The translations under genes were made by a program, and so were the position numbers. From NCBI RefSeq assembly GCF_029961145.1, contig NZ_JASBRG010000007.1:367897-431896 (forward strand): DNA of 64,000 nt, in the 5' to 3' direction. This DNA is from Pinibacter soli (lineage in GTDB: Bacteria > Bacteroidota > Bacteroidia > Chitinophagales > Chitinophagaceae). Positions 17,001 to 24,629 of the stretch are shown in pieces (within the stretch, counting starts at the first letter, position 1; each line of letters begins with the position of its first letter). The notes under the pieces are model-generated. The model was not told the origin of the DNA. It made no database searches and worked only from the letters and a program-made list of their open reading frames with translations.

Positions 17001-18906
17001 CAAGGTTGAAGATTATGAAAAGCTAAATCAGTACTATGAAAACAAGGTACAGCAGATTCATATTGTGGGTGAATATGCGAAGAAAATGATTGACGATTAT
17101 AAAGATTCCCTCCAATTTGTCGATGATTATTTCCGACTGACTTACTCTTCTTTTTTAAACAAATATTTCAAAGGCAGTCGGCAAGATGAAATCAAACGAA
17201 TGGTGACGCCTGCAAAGTTCAGGCAGCTTTTTGGCGACCTCTCGCCTGCCCAACTTAAAATTATAAAAGACAGTGAGTCCAAAAACATCGTTGTTGCGGC
17301 AGGCCCAGGCAGTGGAAAAACAAGGGTGCTGGTTCATAAATTGGCTTCGTTGCTTTTAATGGAAGATGTAAAAACAGAGCAACTATTGATGCTTACTTTT
17401 TCGAGGGCAGCGGCTACTGAATTTAAAAAACGACTGATTGCGCTCATTGATAACACCGCCAGTTTCGTTGAAATAAAAACGTTTCACGCTTATTGTTTTG
17501 ACTTGCTGGGTAGAGTTGGAACTCTTGAAAAGGCAGACAGTATTCTGAAAGAAACGATCCGAAAAATAGAGAACAAAGAAGTTGAAGCTAGCCGTATCAC
17601 AAAAACTGTACTTGTGATAGATGAAGCTCAGGATATGAATGCAGACGAATACAAATTGATAAATGCGTTGATGGAGCAGAACGAAGATATGAGGGTAATT
17701 GCCGTTGGAGATGATGATCAAAACATTTTTGAATTTAGAGGAGCAAATTCAAAATATCTTGAAAATTTTATTTCAAACAACAATGCTACCAAATATGAAT
17801 TGGTAGAAAATTATCGAAGTAAAAGTAACCTTGTTGATTTTACCAATCAGTTTGTTAAAACGATTTCACATCGCATGAAACAAACGCCGATAGTCGCGAT
17901 GCAACAGGACACAGGATCCTTAAAATTAGTGCGATATCACAGTGATCACCTTATTTCTCCAGTTGTTCATAGTGTCTGCAGTTCTATGCTGACAGGAACG
18001 ACTTGTATTCTTACAAGCACAAATGATGAAGCCGCACAGATTGTGGGACTGCTTCGAACAAATGGCACTCCTGCAAAGCTGATCCAAGCAAATGATAAGT
18101 TTAACTTGTACGATCTGTTAGAAATCAGGTTCTTTCTTAATGAATTGAATTTGGAAGACGACGTCTGCATTATTAGTGAAGACAGTTGGGCGCATGCTAA
18201 GCGCCAACTGGTTGACAAATTTGGCAGAAGTTCGAAGTTGGAGGTTTGCAAAAATCTAATCAGAGATTTTCAAGAGATTAATCAAAAAAAGAAATATAAA
18301 TCTGACCTTGAAATTTTTATTCGAGAATCAAAGATCGAAGATTTTTTCAGGGGTAATGGTAATGCCATCTTGGTCTCAACGATCCACAAAAGCAAAGGAA
18401 AAGAGTTTGACAATGTATTCCTGATCCTTGATAATTTTTTTCTCGCAACAGAAGAAGCTAAGCGGCAATTGTATGTAGCAATGACCAGGGCAAAACAACA
18501 CCTTGCAATTCATGTGAATACAAATTTTCTTGATAGCATTACAACAGAAAATCTAGAACGGTTAACGGACGATCGCACTTTTATGGCGCCAAACAGGTTG
18601 AGCATGCATTTGACGCATTCGGATGTATGGCTCGACTATTTTATCTATAAGCAGGATTTAATAGATCAATTAGTGAGCGGAGATCGGCTCATTGTAAATG
18701 GACAGGAATGCTTTACGTCCAACGGAAAATCCGTTTTGAAATTCTCGAAATCTTTTCAAGAGAAAATTGAGTCAAGAAAAGCTCAGAATTTTATAGTAAC
18801 GGGCGCCTGCGTAAATTTTGTGCTTTATTGGAAGAAAGAAGAAACAGGTCAGGAAATTAAAATATTTCTTCCTGAGGTTTATTTTGAAAAGAATAGTCAG
18901 ATATAA
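14095..18906 (+). CDS. Exonuclease-like / RecQ helicase / UvrD-like helicase fusion protein
   Basis: This 1603-residue protein joins three nucleic-acid modules. Residues 1 to about 110 resemble a DnaQ-type 3'-5' exonuclease: FIDTEID (Asp8, Glu10) and CGHNIFNHDL (Asp58). A cysteine group Cx3Cx2C (Cys232, 236, 239) follows. Residues about 255-620 form a complete RecQ-type helicase: Walker A TGGGKS at 286-291, SPLQSLMKDQ, DEAH at 388-391, FTATAK, ATSAFGMGVDKKDVG and QEAGRAGRDE near 576-585. A helical middle of about 400 residues follows, then a UvrD/Rep-type helicase from about 1040: GPGSGKT at 1070-1076, DEAQD at 1176-1180, GDDDQNIFEFRG, STIHKSKGKEFD and AMTRAKQ near 1462-1468. The ATG at 14095 is preferred over TTG at 14077. 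All motor motifs are intact. A role in DNA repair, recombination or defence is plausible; the gene stands alone, so context does not decide. Confidence 0.9.
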   Translation: MNLITFIDTEIDPSSLQILDIGGIKDDGSTYHSASLGEFSRFIKGTWFICGHNIFNHDLKYIRHVVDQADVDSKNIIDTLQLSPLLFPTTPYHSLLKDDKLQTDELNNPLNDSIKARDLFYDEVAQFRHLDEVLKVILYSLLGNQKEFQAFFRFVGYNAEAVDVEPLIRQKFAERICEDVGLTKLISEHPVELSYCLVLINANSRYSITPPWVLMNYPEVERIMYKLRNNPCIKGCRYCSNALDIHKGLKRFFGYNSFRKYGDEPLQELAVKAAIDNKSLLAVFPTGGGKSITFQVPALISGESVKGLTVVISPLQSLMKDQVDNLEKLSITEAVTINGMLDPIERAKSLERVENGLASLLYISPESLRSRTIERLLLGRKIVRFVIDEAHCFSAWGQDFRVDYLYIGDFIRLIQEKKNMEETIPVSCFTATAKQKVIEDIQNYFYEKLSIKMELFSSKATRTNLQYRVFQKGDKEEKYQAIRDLITQKDCPVIIYTSRTNSAYKLAERLSKDGFNAKPYHGKMDIKEKMANQNAFTSGEIQIMVATSAFGMGVDKKDVGLVIHYEISDSLENYIQEAGRAGRDENIVADCFILFNEDDLSKHFIMLNQTKLSIKEVQQIWKAIKDITKFRSTVSHSALEIARKAGWDDNVVEIETRVKTAINALEDAGYVKRKQNMPRVYANSILTKNAQEAIDKINTSVLFSEMQKEQAARIIKKLVSSKNKKRAGDDSAESRVDYISDHLGVAREEVINIINLLREEKILADTQDLMAFIKKGGNKNRSLGIVEAFSKIENFLLSAFGELEKNFHIKELNEEAEEKGCDDVTPNRIRTIINFWVIKNWIKRQNLAYSKNHFAVFCLETKEALKKKLEKRHALAKFVVSLLYEKSEATSINDEQNKEEVLVEFSVHELKQAYENSADLFKLNITIEDIEDTLFYLSRIEAIKIEGGFLVLYNRLTIERIEQDNRKKYKVEDYEKLNQYYENKVQQIHIVGEYAKKMIDDYKDSLQFVDDYFRLTYSSFLNKYFKGSRQDEIKRMVTPAKFRQLFGDLSPAQLKIIKDSESKNIVVAAGPGSGKTRVLVHKLASLLLMEDVKTEQLLMLTFSRAAATEFKKRLIALIDNTASFVEIKTFHAYCFDLLGRVGTLEKADSILKETIRKIENKEVEASRITKTVLVIDEAQDMNADEYKLINALMEQNEDMRVIAVGDDDQNIFEFRGANSKYLENFISNNNATKYELVENYRSKSNLVDFTNQFVKTISHRMKQTPIVAMQQDTGSLKLVRYHSDHLISPVVHSVCSSMLTGTTCILTSTNDEAAQIVGLLRTNGTPAKLIQANDKFNLYDLLEIRFFLNELNLEDDVCIISEDSWAHAKRQLVDKFGRSSKLEVCKNLIRDFQEINQKKKYKSDLEIFIRESKIEDFFRGNGNAILVSTIHKSKGKEFDNVFLILDNFFLATEEAKRQLYVAMTRAKQHLAIHVNTNFLDSITTENLERLTDDRTFMAPNRLSMHLTHSDVWLDYFIYKQDLIDQLVSGDRLIVNGQECFTSNGKSVLKFSKSFQEKIESRKAQNFIVTGACVNFVLYWKKEETGQEIKIFLPEVYFEKNSQI

Positions 18907-18929
18907 AGTCTGTTTTCAGACAAATAGCA

Positions 18930-18958
18930 GAAAGAAAAAAGCTGCCTTTAGCAGCTTT
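18930..18958 (-). terminator. Intrinsic terminator (minus strand), possibly bidirectional
   Basis: AAAGCTGC at 18938-18945 pairs with GCAGCTTT at 18951-18958 around a 5-base loop. On the minus strand it is followed by a T-run, the classic form, and lies 34 bases past the stop of the gene at 18992. It may also end the helicase transcript from the other side. Confidence 0.8.
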
Positions 18959-18991
18959 GAAAAAAACTATCATTACACCACTGTGAATTGC

Positions 18992-19327
18992 CTAGGCCTT
19001 CTTCACAAACTCCGACTTCAGCGCCATTGCGCCAAACCCATCTATCTTGCAATCTATATTGTGGTCGCTGTCTACGAGGCGGATATTTTTTACTTTGGTT
19101 CCTGCTTTAATGCTTTGTGATGAGCCTCTTACGGGAAGATTTTTGATCGTGACTACGGTGTCGCCATTTTGAAGTATGTTGCCATTGGCGTCTTTCACAA
19201 CAAATGCATCTTCAGTATTTTGTTCCTCAGGATTCCACTCATGTCCGCATTCCGGGCATACAAGTAGATTTTCCATCTGGTACGTATAAGTTGATTTGCA
19301 CTGAGGACATGGAGCGAATTCACTCAT
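18992..19327 (-). CDS. PhnA/YjdM-like zinc-ribbon protein
   Basis: The 111-residue protein has an N-terminal zinc ribbon with two Cys pairs (CPQC and CPEC near residues 7-10 and 24-27) and a C-terminal domain typical of the PhnA/YjdM family: [56 protein letters not shown]. Despite the historical name linked to alkylphosphonate use, the biochemical role of the family is not settled. The ATG at 19327 gives the normal family length; an in-frame ATG at 19396 would add an unsupported 23 residues. It is a single gene with its own terminator. Confidence 0.9.
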   Translation of the reverse strand: MSEFAPCPQCKSTYTYQMENLLVCPECGHEWNPEEQNTEDAFVVKDANGNILQNGDTVVTIKNLPVRGSSQSIKAGTKVKNIRLVDSDHNIDCKIDGFGAMALKSEFVKKA

Positions 19328-19452
19328 TTCTTTGAAATTTATTGGCTGCAAAGGTAAAAAATATAACAAAGCAACCGGTCCATAAATTTTAACCACAGTG
19401 GCAACCCTGTTCTATTAAGACTTCTGTTTGTTTGCTGGAAAGGGTTAAGATT

Positions 19453-19698
19453 TTAAGAGAGTGAGATTTGATGCAGGGCAAAAATAATCGCTTCCAACAA
19501 TTTCGTGTCAATGGGCTTGATATGTTCGGATGGCTTGGTCACGGCGCGGTACGAACCGTCTTCATCGCTTTCGAAAACGACCTCGTGTCCATTTACCACA
19601 ATATAAAATTTATAATCATAGCCGAATGTTACCAAACGCCCCTTGAACGATTGTTCATTTCCCTCATAATTTACAGGTAGTTCAAAATAGTGTTCCAT
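19453..19698 (-). CDS. Small hypothetical protein
   Basis: The 81-residue acidic protein has no signal peptide or membrane segment and a pattern of alternating strands (FKGRLVTFGYDYKFYIVVNGH, EVVFESDEDGSYRAV) followed by a C-terminal helix. It is probably a small cytosolic beta-rich domain. The coding look is good and the gene sits in tandem with neighbours on the minus strand, 44 bases after the stop of the next gene. The family is not recognised. Confidence 0.65.
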   Translation of the reverse strand: MEHYFELPVNYEGNEQSFKGRLVTFGYDYKFYIVVNGHEVVFESDEDGSYRAVTKPSEHIKPIDTKLLEAIIFALHQISLS

Positions 19699-19742
19699 TA
19701 CTGCAAAAATAATGGAGAAATGAAATTTAAAAAAAATCTAAT

Positions 19743-20318
19743 CTATTTTGGTTGTCCGCCGAAACTTTTTGAGATACCCAAGCCTATCGTCCACGTATCA
19801 TAAGCCTTCCATCGCACATCATATTGCAGAGCGCCGAAAACTTCCCAGGCCTTTTTTATTTCTACCCCATACTCAACTGCAATTCTATTGAGGACATAAT
19901 TTTCCCCTTTGGCAAATTCTCCGCCCATTCCTACTCCAAAGCTCCAGTGCTCAGTGGGTTTGTAGAACCCCATCACTGCAGGTGCTATGGGCGAGGAACG
20001 TTCGACTATTTCCTGTTCATCGCCTTCGACTGTTCTCTCCACTTTGAAGGATTCCGTGATAAAATCCGTATGTAGTCCTATTGCAAATTTTCGTGAGAAC
20101 TGAAAGTTGTAATCAATTCCCCAATAAGGTAATATGATCGATTCTTTATTGCCATTTTCATCGATGCCACCGAATGAATGCTCATGGCCGATGTTGATTC
20201 CAACGCTGTGCCTGGGTTTGAACGGCGATTCTTTTTCTTGAGTAAAGGCAATAAAACCTGGCAATAGAAAGGCAAGGGACACTATGCCCCTGATTATTAG
20301 TAGTTGGTAGTATTTCAT
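19743..20318 (-). CDS. Secreted or outer-membrane beta-barrel protein, unknown function
   Basis: The 191-residue product has a signal peptide (cleavage after about residue 26, FIAFTQ) and repeated amphipathic strands such as HSVGINIGHEHSF, FAIGLHTDFITESF and WSFGVGMGGEFAKG, ending in a terminal strand WTIGLGISKSFGG. This pattern fits a small outer-membrane beta-barrel. Function is unknown. It is followed closely by the small hypothetical gene at 19453-19698 on the same strand, and diverges from another barrel gene at 20636. Confidence 0.7.
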   Translation of the reverse strand: MKYYQLLIIRGIVSLAFLLPGFIAFTQEKESPFKPRHSVGINIGHEHSFGGIDENGNKESIILPYWGIDYNFQFSRKFAIGLHTDFITESFKVERTVEGDEQEIVERSSPIAPAVMGFYKPTEHWSFGVGMGGEFAKGENYVLNRIAVEYGVEIKKAWEVFGALQYDVRWKAYDTWTIGLGISKSFGGQPK

Positions 20319-20635
20319 TTTTTTATCCAGTAATGTTCACTGTGCAAAAATGAAGATTCAGGACAGCTGTTGTTATGACTAACGACATCCGGAAAACTGA
20401 AGTTTTTCATGGGTATCGTCACGTATTAAAAAAGGAGAGCATAACATGCCAGGATTGTTCGAAACGCCCTTGAGTAAACGGTTAAATGCATTGTCCGTTT
20501 ATCCGTAAAACCTGTTTGCCCTAAAAAGCTACTAAGGTTTACCTGTAAATTCACAATGTAATCACAAGAGGTCATTTCGTCTGCGGCGATTTGTCTTATT
20601 ATGGCCTTATCCTTTTCCAAAAACTCAAATACAAT

Positions 20636-21277
20636 ATGAAGAAGAAACTTACATTGCTTTCAATCGTTACCCTGCTTACTATTTGTTCTTTTGGGCAAAG
20701 TGTCAGGTTAAATGGTTATGCCATAGGTGCATTCGACGATGGTGTTGACTCATACTACAGCACTACCAACTACTATAATGGAACCATTAAGGGCGGTTTG
20801 GTATGGGGCGCGGGCGTGGAGTTTGCCGTACATCAGGAGAATGGGATTGAATTGTTATACCTGCACCAGGATACGAAAGCTCCAATGAATTATTATACCT
20901 CTGAAGCTCAGCACACCGAATTTGACCTGCAAATGAACTACGCAATGATTGGCGGCACACGCTATTTTCGTGGGCACAATGAGAAAATAGAAGGTTATGG
21001 AGGTTTATTACTTGGCGCGAATTTCATGCACCTTGAAAATCCTAATGGTAACAAGAGCGGCGACAAAACTTTCTTTGCATGGGGACTTCGCCTGGGAGGA
21101 AATTTCTGGGCATCGCATAAAGTGGGAATTAAGCTGCAGGCGCAATTACTTTCAAACGTTCAGGCAGCTGGCGGCGGCTTTTATTTCGGTACAGGCGGCG
21201 CGGGCGCAGGTGTCTCTACATATTCCACCATGTACCAGTTTGGTCTTGGCGGCGGTTTGACATTTAAGTTGAAATAA
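20636..21277 (+). CDS. Outer-membrane beta-barrel protein, unknown function
   Basis: The 213-residue protein has a signal peptide (TICSFGQS, cleavage near residue 20) and a glycine- and aromatic-rich sequence of alternating strands, for example KGGLVWGAGVEFAVHQ and AWGLRLGGNFWASHKVG. It closes with YQFGLGGGLTFKLK, a canonical C-terminal barrel strand. It is probably an OmpA/OmpW-like small barrel. A longer frame begins at 20591, but the ATG at 20636 opens the signal peptide and is preferred. A strong terminator follows 16 bases after the stop. Confidence 0.8.
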   Translation: MKKKLTLLSIVTLLTICSFGQSVRLNGYAIGAFDDGVDSYYSTTNYYNGTIKGGLVWGAGVEFAVHQENGIELLYLHQDTKAPMNYYTSEAQHTEFDLQMNYAMIGGTRYFRGHNEKIEGYGGLLLGANFMHLENPNGNKSGDKTFFAWGLRLGGNFWASHKVGIKLQAQLLSNVQAAGGGFYFGTGGAGAGVSTYSTMYQFGLGGGLTFKLK

Positions 21278-21292
21278 GCTGAAATATAACGG

Positions 21293-21315
21293 AAGCGCCT
21301 TGTGGCGCTTTTTGT
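21293..21315 (+). terminator. Intrinsic terminator
   Basis: AAGCGCC at 21293-21299 pairs with GGCGCTT at 21304-21310 around a TTGT loop and is followed by a T-run. It lies just after the beta-barrel gene. Confidence 0.9.
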
Positions 21316-21337
21316 TTGTTTTCCAATAGTAGAGTTA

Positions 21338-21537
21338 TCAAACAATAACTTTCTTAAACCTGTATTTGTTTTTAATCCCTTTATTGAAAAAAAACATTTC
21401 GCTCCTGTCTCTTTCATATTTGTATAAACAAACTCCGGCACGTTTTCATATTCATAAACGATTCCTGAAACGAATGTAATGCGCAGGGCTTTTATCGCGG
21501 CATTATAAGTAAAATGTGAGGTAACAGTTGAAGGCAT
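21338..21537 (-). pseudogene. KTSC-domain protein with a frameshift in a T-run
   Basis: The frame from 21537 starts as a KTSC domain: FTYNAAIKALRITFVSGIVY and YENVPEFVYTNMKETG. After KCFF it departs from the family and runs into the neighbouring barrel gene on the opposite strand. In the next frame the expected end is visible, FFNKGIKNKYRFKKVIV, with a stop at 21338-21340. The switch happens at a run of eight T (minus strand; 21387-21394 on plus); seven would keep the family frame. The gene is thus either broken by slippage or misread. The KTSC domain is a small, roughly 60-residue domain named for a lysyl-tRNA synthetase C-terminal association, function otherwise unclear. With the frame repaired the length is normal, 66 residues. 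Confidence 0.7.
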
Positions 21538-21612
21538 GACAATTGCATTTGCTCCTGAAAGAATAATTCGTCAATTTCTTTGTAAGGAAAATTGCTAAAA
21601 AAATGTGCCGCA

Positions 21613-22380
21613 ATGAAGTTAAAACCCGACAAGAAAAACCTATTTTATTGCGGGACAAGTAATGTTGTTCTTCCTGTATCTAACAAATCATTTTTTCCGC
21701 AGGAATTTCAGGCAAAATCAAGATTGAATTATTACTCATCGCTTCTAAACAGTGTTGAAATAAACAGCACATTCTACAAACTACCAATGCCACGCACGGT
21801 TGAAAAATGGGTGAATGAAGTCCCTGATGCATTCCGGTTTACATTCAAACTTTCTAAAACCGTAACTCACGTAAGGGAGCTACATTACGAAGTTGCAGAT
21901 GTTCATCGTTTTATGGATGTTATAGAAATGGCTGGTAACAAAAAAGGCTGCATAATTGTACAATTCCCCGCAAGCATTACTGTGGTTTATATTCAAAAGG
22001 TCCGTCGATTGTTTGAAATTATGAGGTCAACAGAAAAGTTGAATGGCTGGCACTTCGCCATAGAGTTTCGCGATATGTCGTGGTATAACGACAAGGTCTA
22101 TAAAATGTTGGAGTATTATAAAGCCGGTGTTGTTATGCACGATATGCCAAAGTCACACACTCCAATAATTGACATGGAGCGAAGTTTTGTTTATCTCCGC
22201 TTTCACGGAGAAAAAGGAGATTATCGCGGCGGATATTCTGATGATTTTCTTCGCGAACATGCAGTAGCTATACGCGAATGGCTGGATGAAAAAATACCTG
22301 TGTTTGCATACTTCAACAATACCATAGGAGCTGCCATTCACAATGCGCTTACACTTAATAAGTATGTGCGTGAAGTATAG
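21613..22380 (+). CDS. DUF72-domain protein
   Basis: The 255-residue protein is a member of the DUF72 (YecE-like) family, a TIM-barrel fold of unsettled function. Visible signatures are FYCGTSNVVLP at the start, LNYYSSLLNSVEINSTFYKLP, FRFTFKLSKTVTHVREL, WHFAIEFRDMSWYNDKVY, FVYLRFHGEKGDYRGGYSD and VFAYFNNTIGAAIHNAL. All the usual blocks are present, so it looks intact. An upstream TTG at 21592 is in frame, but the ATG at 21613 gives the usual start. It is a single gene with no operon partner. Confidence 0.9.
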   Translation: MKLKPDKKNLFYCGTSNVVLPVSNKSFFPQEFQAKSRLNYYSSLLNSVEINSTFYKLPMPRTVEKWVNEVPDAFRFTFKLSKTVTHVRELHYEVADVHRFMDVIEMAGNKKGCIIVQFPASITVVYIQKVRRLFEIMRSTEKLNGWHFAIEFRDMSWYNDKVYKMLEYYKAGVVMHDMPKSHTPIIDMERSFVYLRFHGEKGDYRGGYSDDFLREHAVAIREWLDEKIPVFAYFNNTIGAAIHNALTLNKYVREV

Positions 22381-22494
22381 CTGCACTGGCATCTGGTTTT
22401 GCTGTTAATTCCCTTCGGGAAATGGTTCGCTAACGTCAGGATTGTTTCCTTTTTTTTTGGGTGCCGCATTTTCCATTTTCAAATTCCCATACTT

Positions 22495-23163
22495 TCACAT
22501 TAGTTCCACCAGCTTCCAGTTGCCTTCTGTAATAACTTCAATTTCTCCATCAATAATTTTAAGAGCGGTCTGATCGTCGATCAAATACGACGGCATTGAT
22601 AACGTAGCTGCTAACTGTTCAAGATTCTCCATAGAATTTTGTGGAAAGGCATGGTAATCCAAATGAGGGTGTATCGCAATGTCAACAAACCCCAACGACT
22701 TCTTACTTTCTTGCGGAAGCGTATGATTTCCATAAGTAGTGCCATACGTTGTCATTATCATGCTACCGGCGCTTAAGCCAACATAAACGATCTTTTGCAG
22801 CAGTGACGGCAAAAGATCTGCCAGGCCGGATTGCTGCATCCAGTAAGTAAGATACTGACAATCGCCGCCGCCAACAAGCAAAGCGTCTGCTTGCTGCAAT
22901 GCAGAAAGCCAATGCGATTGCCTGAGCGTTTGCAATGCAGAGAGTTCCAGCAATCCCAAAGACTTCCAACCCATGTCGCAATATGGATCTCCTAATGTTC
23001 CGCAGATCACTCTTCGTGCAACGTTTCCGCCGTTGGCAACACCATATAAACCCGTGGGAACAAAAAGGGCATTAGCTTCCGCTACAGGTTTACCCATTAG
23101 TTCAACCAGCGCATTGTGTATGCTTGTATTGCTGATGCCAGCTGAAGTAAGAAGAAGTTTCAT
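22495..23163 (-). CDS. Peptidase E-like (S51) protein
   Basis: The 222-residue cytosolic protein belongs to the S51 peptidase E / type 1 glutamine amidotransferase-like fold. It opens with KLLLTSAGISN, contains ADALLVGGGDCQYLTYWM, and has the nucleophile elbow VGLSAGSMIMT with probable catalytic Ser131, followed by the region GFVDIAIHPHLDYHAFP. Peptidase E cleaves N-terminal aspartyl dipeptides, though many relatives have other substrates. Length is close to that of the E. coli enzyme. The ATG at 23163 starts at the first strand. It lies upstream of nothing on the same strand within a short distance, so it is probably monocistronic. Confidence 0.8.
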   Translation of the reverse strand: MKLLLTSAGISNTSIHNALVELMGKPVAEANALFVPTGLYGVANGGNVARRVICGTLGDPYCDMGWKSLGLLELSALQTLRQSHWLSALQQADALLVGGGDCQYLTYWMQQSGLADLLPSLLQKIVYVGLSAGSMIMTTYGTTYGNHTLPQESKKSLGFVDIAIHPHLDYHAFPQNSMENLEQLAATLSMPSYLIDDQTALKIIDGEIEVITEGNWKLVELM

Positions 23164-23215
23164 GATCTGTTTCTTTAATTAGTGTATCAAGTTGTCTGGT
23201 GTACACCAGACTTTG

Positions 23216-24184
23216 TTAAAAATCCGACAGGTGCTCAATCTGTTCGCGGCTCAAAGGTTTTTCGTCCGCCGCGATCGCAATTCTGTATCGAAACGTCGCG
23301 CTCTCTCCTTTTGCAAGACGAAGGTTCAATGCAGTTTTGCCATTGCTGAAAACCTTTTGTCCTAAAGGATTTGCGGCAAACAAACCATAACCTCTTGCAT
23401 GCCAGTATGTAGGATAACCCGGATTGTTTTTTTGATCAAACATCACAATGCTTGTAACGTGGCCACCTATTTTTCCATACAACATGCACCATGCTGCACG
23501 TGTTGACCAAACAGAATCGCCGGTCTTTCCTTCGCTGGTAATATAGTTGCCATTGGCTATCGTGTCGCCCTTTACCGGTATTTGCAATTCATGGGCAACA
23601 CGCATAGCGATCAATCCATCCTTGGTATCATTAAATGCAACGTCTTTTTCTGCCTGCAATATTGTGGTACGATCGATGATGCGGATATTGTTTCTTGCAG
23701 AAAATATCAATATCGTTTTTTCTTTTATCAAAGCCTGTTGGTTAATGTCATTCCAACTAGCAGTGTAATTGATAACCGCACTTTTGTTTTGCATCTGCGA
23801 GGTAAAACTTTCCGTTTTAACAGATCCATACAAATGTTTTTTCGCTTCAGGAATAGCATATGAGTTGTTCCAGAAATCTATGCCGTTTACATTCTCATAA
23901 TTGAACCAGATCCCCTGGTGATGGGGATGATCTGTTGGTTCTCCGGCTCGCGGCTGAAAAGGGAAGCCACGCGTTATAGTTGTACCATCAGCATTGCACA
24001 CCGGATACAGAATGGGCTTTGTAAGTGTATCGCTGTAACAAAAGCTAGTGAATAATTTGTCTCCGGCAAATACTTTTAGCTCTTTTGCCAATGTATCCTT
24101 TCGCAACGAAATTTTCTGTGCCGTGGCATTGTTTAACATTGACAGAGCCAGCACAAGGCAATAAGAAAGGTAAATTATTCGCAT
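23216..24184 (-). CDS. Secreted DUF6807 (PmoA-like) family protein
   Basis: The product of about 322 residues has a signal peptide (ALSMLNNATAQ, cleavage near residue 22) and the hallmarks of the DUF6807 family, misnamed PmoA after a methane oxygenase: LYPVCNADGTTITRGFPFQP, the histidine-rich DHPHHQGIWFNYENVNGIDFW, and late YPTYWHARGYGLFAANPLG. The family is common in Bacteroidota and Planctomycetota and often lies with carbohydrate genes; the conserved His cluster suggests metal or sugar binding, but function is unproved. An in-frame ATG at 24301 would add a non-signal extension; 24184 is preferred. No operon partner is close. Confidence 0.85.
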   Translation of the reverse strand: MRIIYLSYCLVLALSMLNNATAQKISLRKDTLAKELKVFAGDKLFTSFCYSDTLTKPILYPVCNADGTTITRGFPFQPRAGEPTDHPHHQGIWFNYENVNGIDFWNNSYAIPEAKKHLYGSVKTESFTSQMQNKSAVINYTASWNDINQQALIKEKTILIFSARNNIRIIDRTTILQAEKDVAFNDTKDGLIAMRVAHELQIPVKGDTIANGNYITSEGKTGDSVWSTRAAWCMLYGKIGGHVTSIVMFDQKNNPGYPTYWHARGYGLFAANPLGQKVFSNGKTALNLRLAKGESATFRYRIAIAADEKPLSREQIEHLSDF

Positions 24185-24247
24185 AACAAAATGAGTAGAA
24201 TGTTTCACAATGATAAGGAAAGATTGCCGGGGCAAAGCAAAAAAAGC

Positions 24248-24346
24248 GTCTTTAGAAAAGTAGTAATTAATTTTGATCAGCTGTGCGAAATGATTGATCA
24301 TTCCTACGCGTTGGTGGCGAAGAAGGTCAAGGAAACAATTGAATAA
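24248..24346 (+). pseudogene. Possible short remnant resembling the C-terminus of an MmcQ/YjbR-like protein
   Basis: A short open stretch ends at the TAA at 24344-24346 and reads FDQLCEMIDHSYALVAKK followed by VKETIE. The IDHSYxLV motif near a C-terminus resembles MmcQ/YjbR-type DNA-binding proteins, but there is no start and only about 30 residues. This is a weak call, made from one motif. Confidence 0.25.
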
Positions 24347-24362
24347 CTGAAGAAGTCCAGAC

Positions 24363-24540
24363 CGTCATTGCGAGACCCGGCTGAAAACGAATGGTTGTAA
24401 TATCAAAACAATTTCAAAATCGCAGAGAGCGGGGCGAAGCAATCTATGCGGGCTGCGTGTGGAGATTGCTTCTGCCGATTTCCGAACTTTAAGCCGTTTT
24501 ACAAACTCAAGCAACAAGCTCTGCAGGCTTCGCAATGACG
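24363..24540. repeat. Intergenic repeat element with nested inverted repeats
   Basis: The element starts with CGTCATTGCGAG (24363-24374) and ends with CTTCGCAATGACG (to 24540), so its ends are inverted. Inside lies a second inverted pair, GAAGCAATCT at about 24436-24445 and AGATTGCTTC at 24463-24472. This CGTCATTGCGAG...GAAGCAATC pattern is a known kind of interspersed intergenic repeat. It contains no gene. Confidence 0.7.
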
Positions 24541-24593
24541 ACGCGATTTTCTTCAATAATTCAACAAATCATCGGCTCAGCATCTGCGCCCCA

Positions 24594-24629
24594 TATTTTC
24601 AAATTTTCAAATCGTCAAATTTTCAAATT
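24594..24629. repeat. AT-rich TTTTCAAAT direct repeats
   Basis: The stretch repeats ATTTTCAAAT several times and overlaps the stop codon of the epimerase gene at 24623. The same motif in reverse orientation, AATTTGAAAAT, occurs at 39905-40003, so this is a dispersed intergenic repeat. Confidence 0.55.

Noticed and set aside
20426-20620. 64-residue minus-strand frame upstream of the beta-barrel gene
   Set aside because: No family features, no signal, and it overlaps the probable promoter area of two divergent genes.
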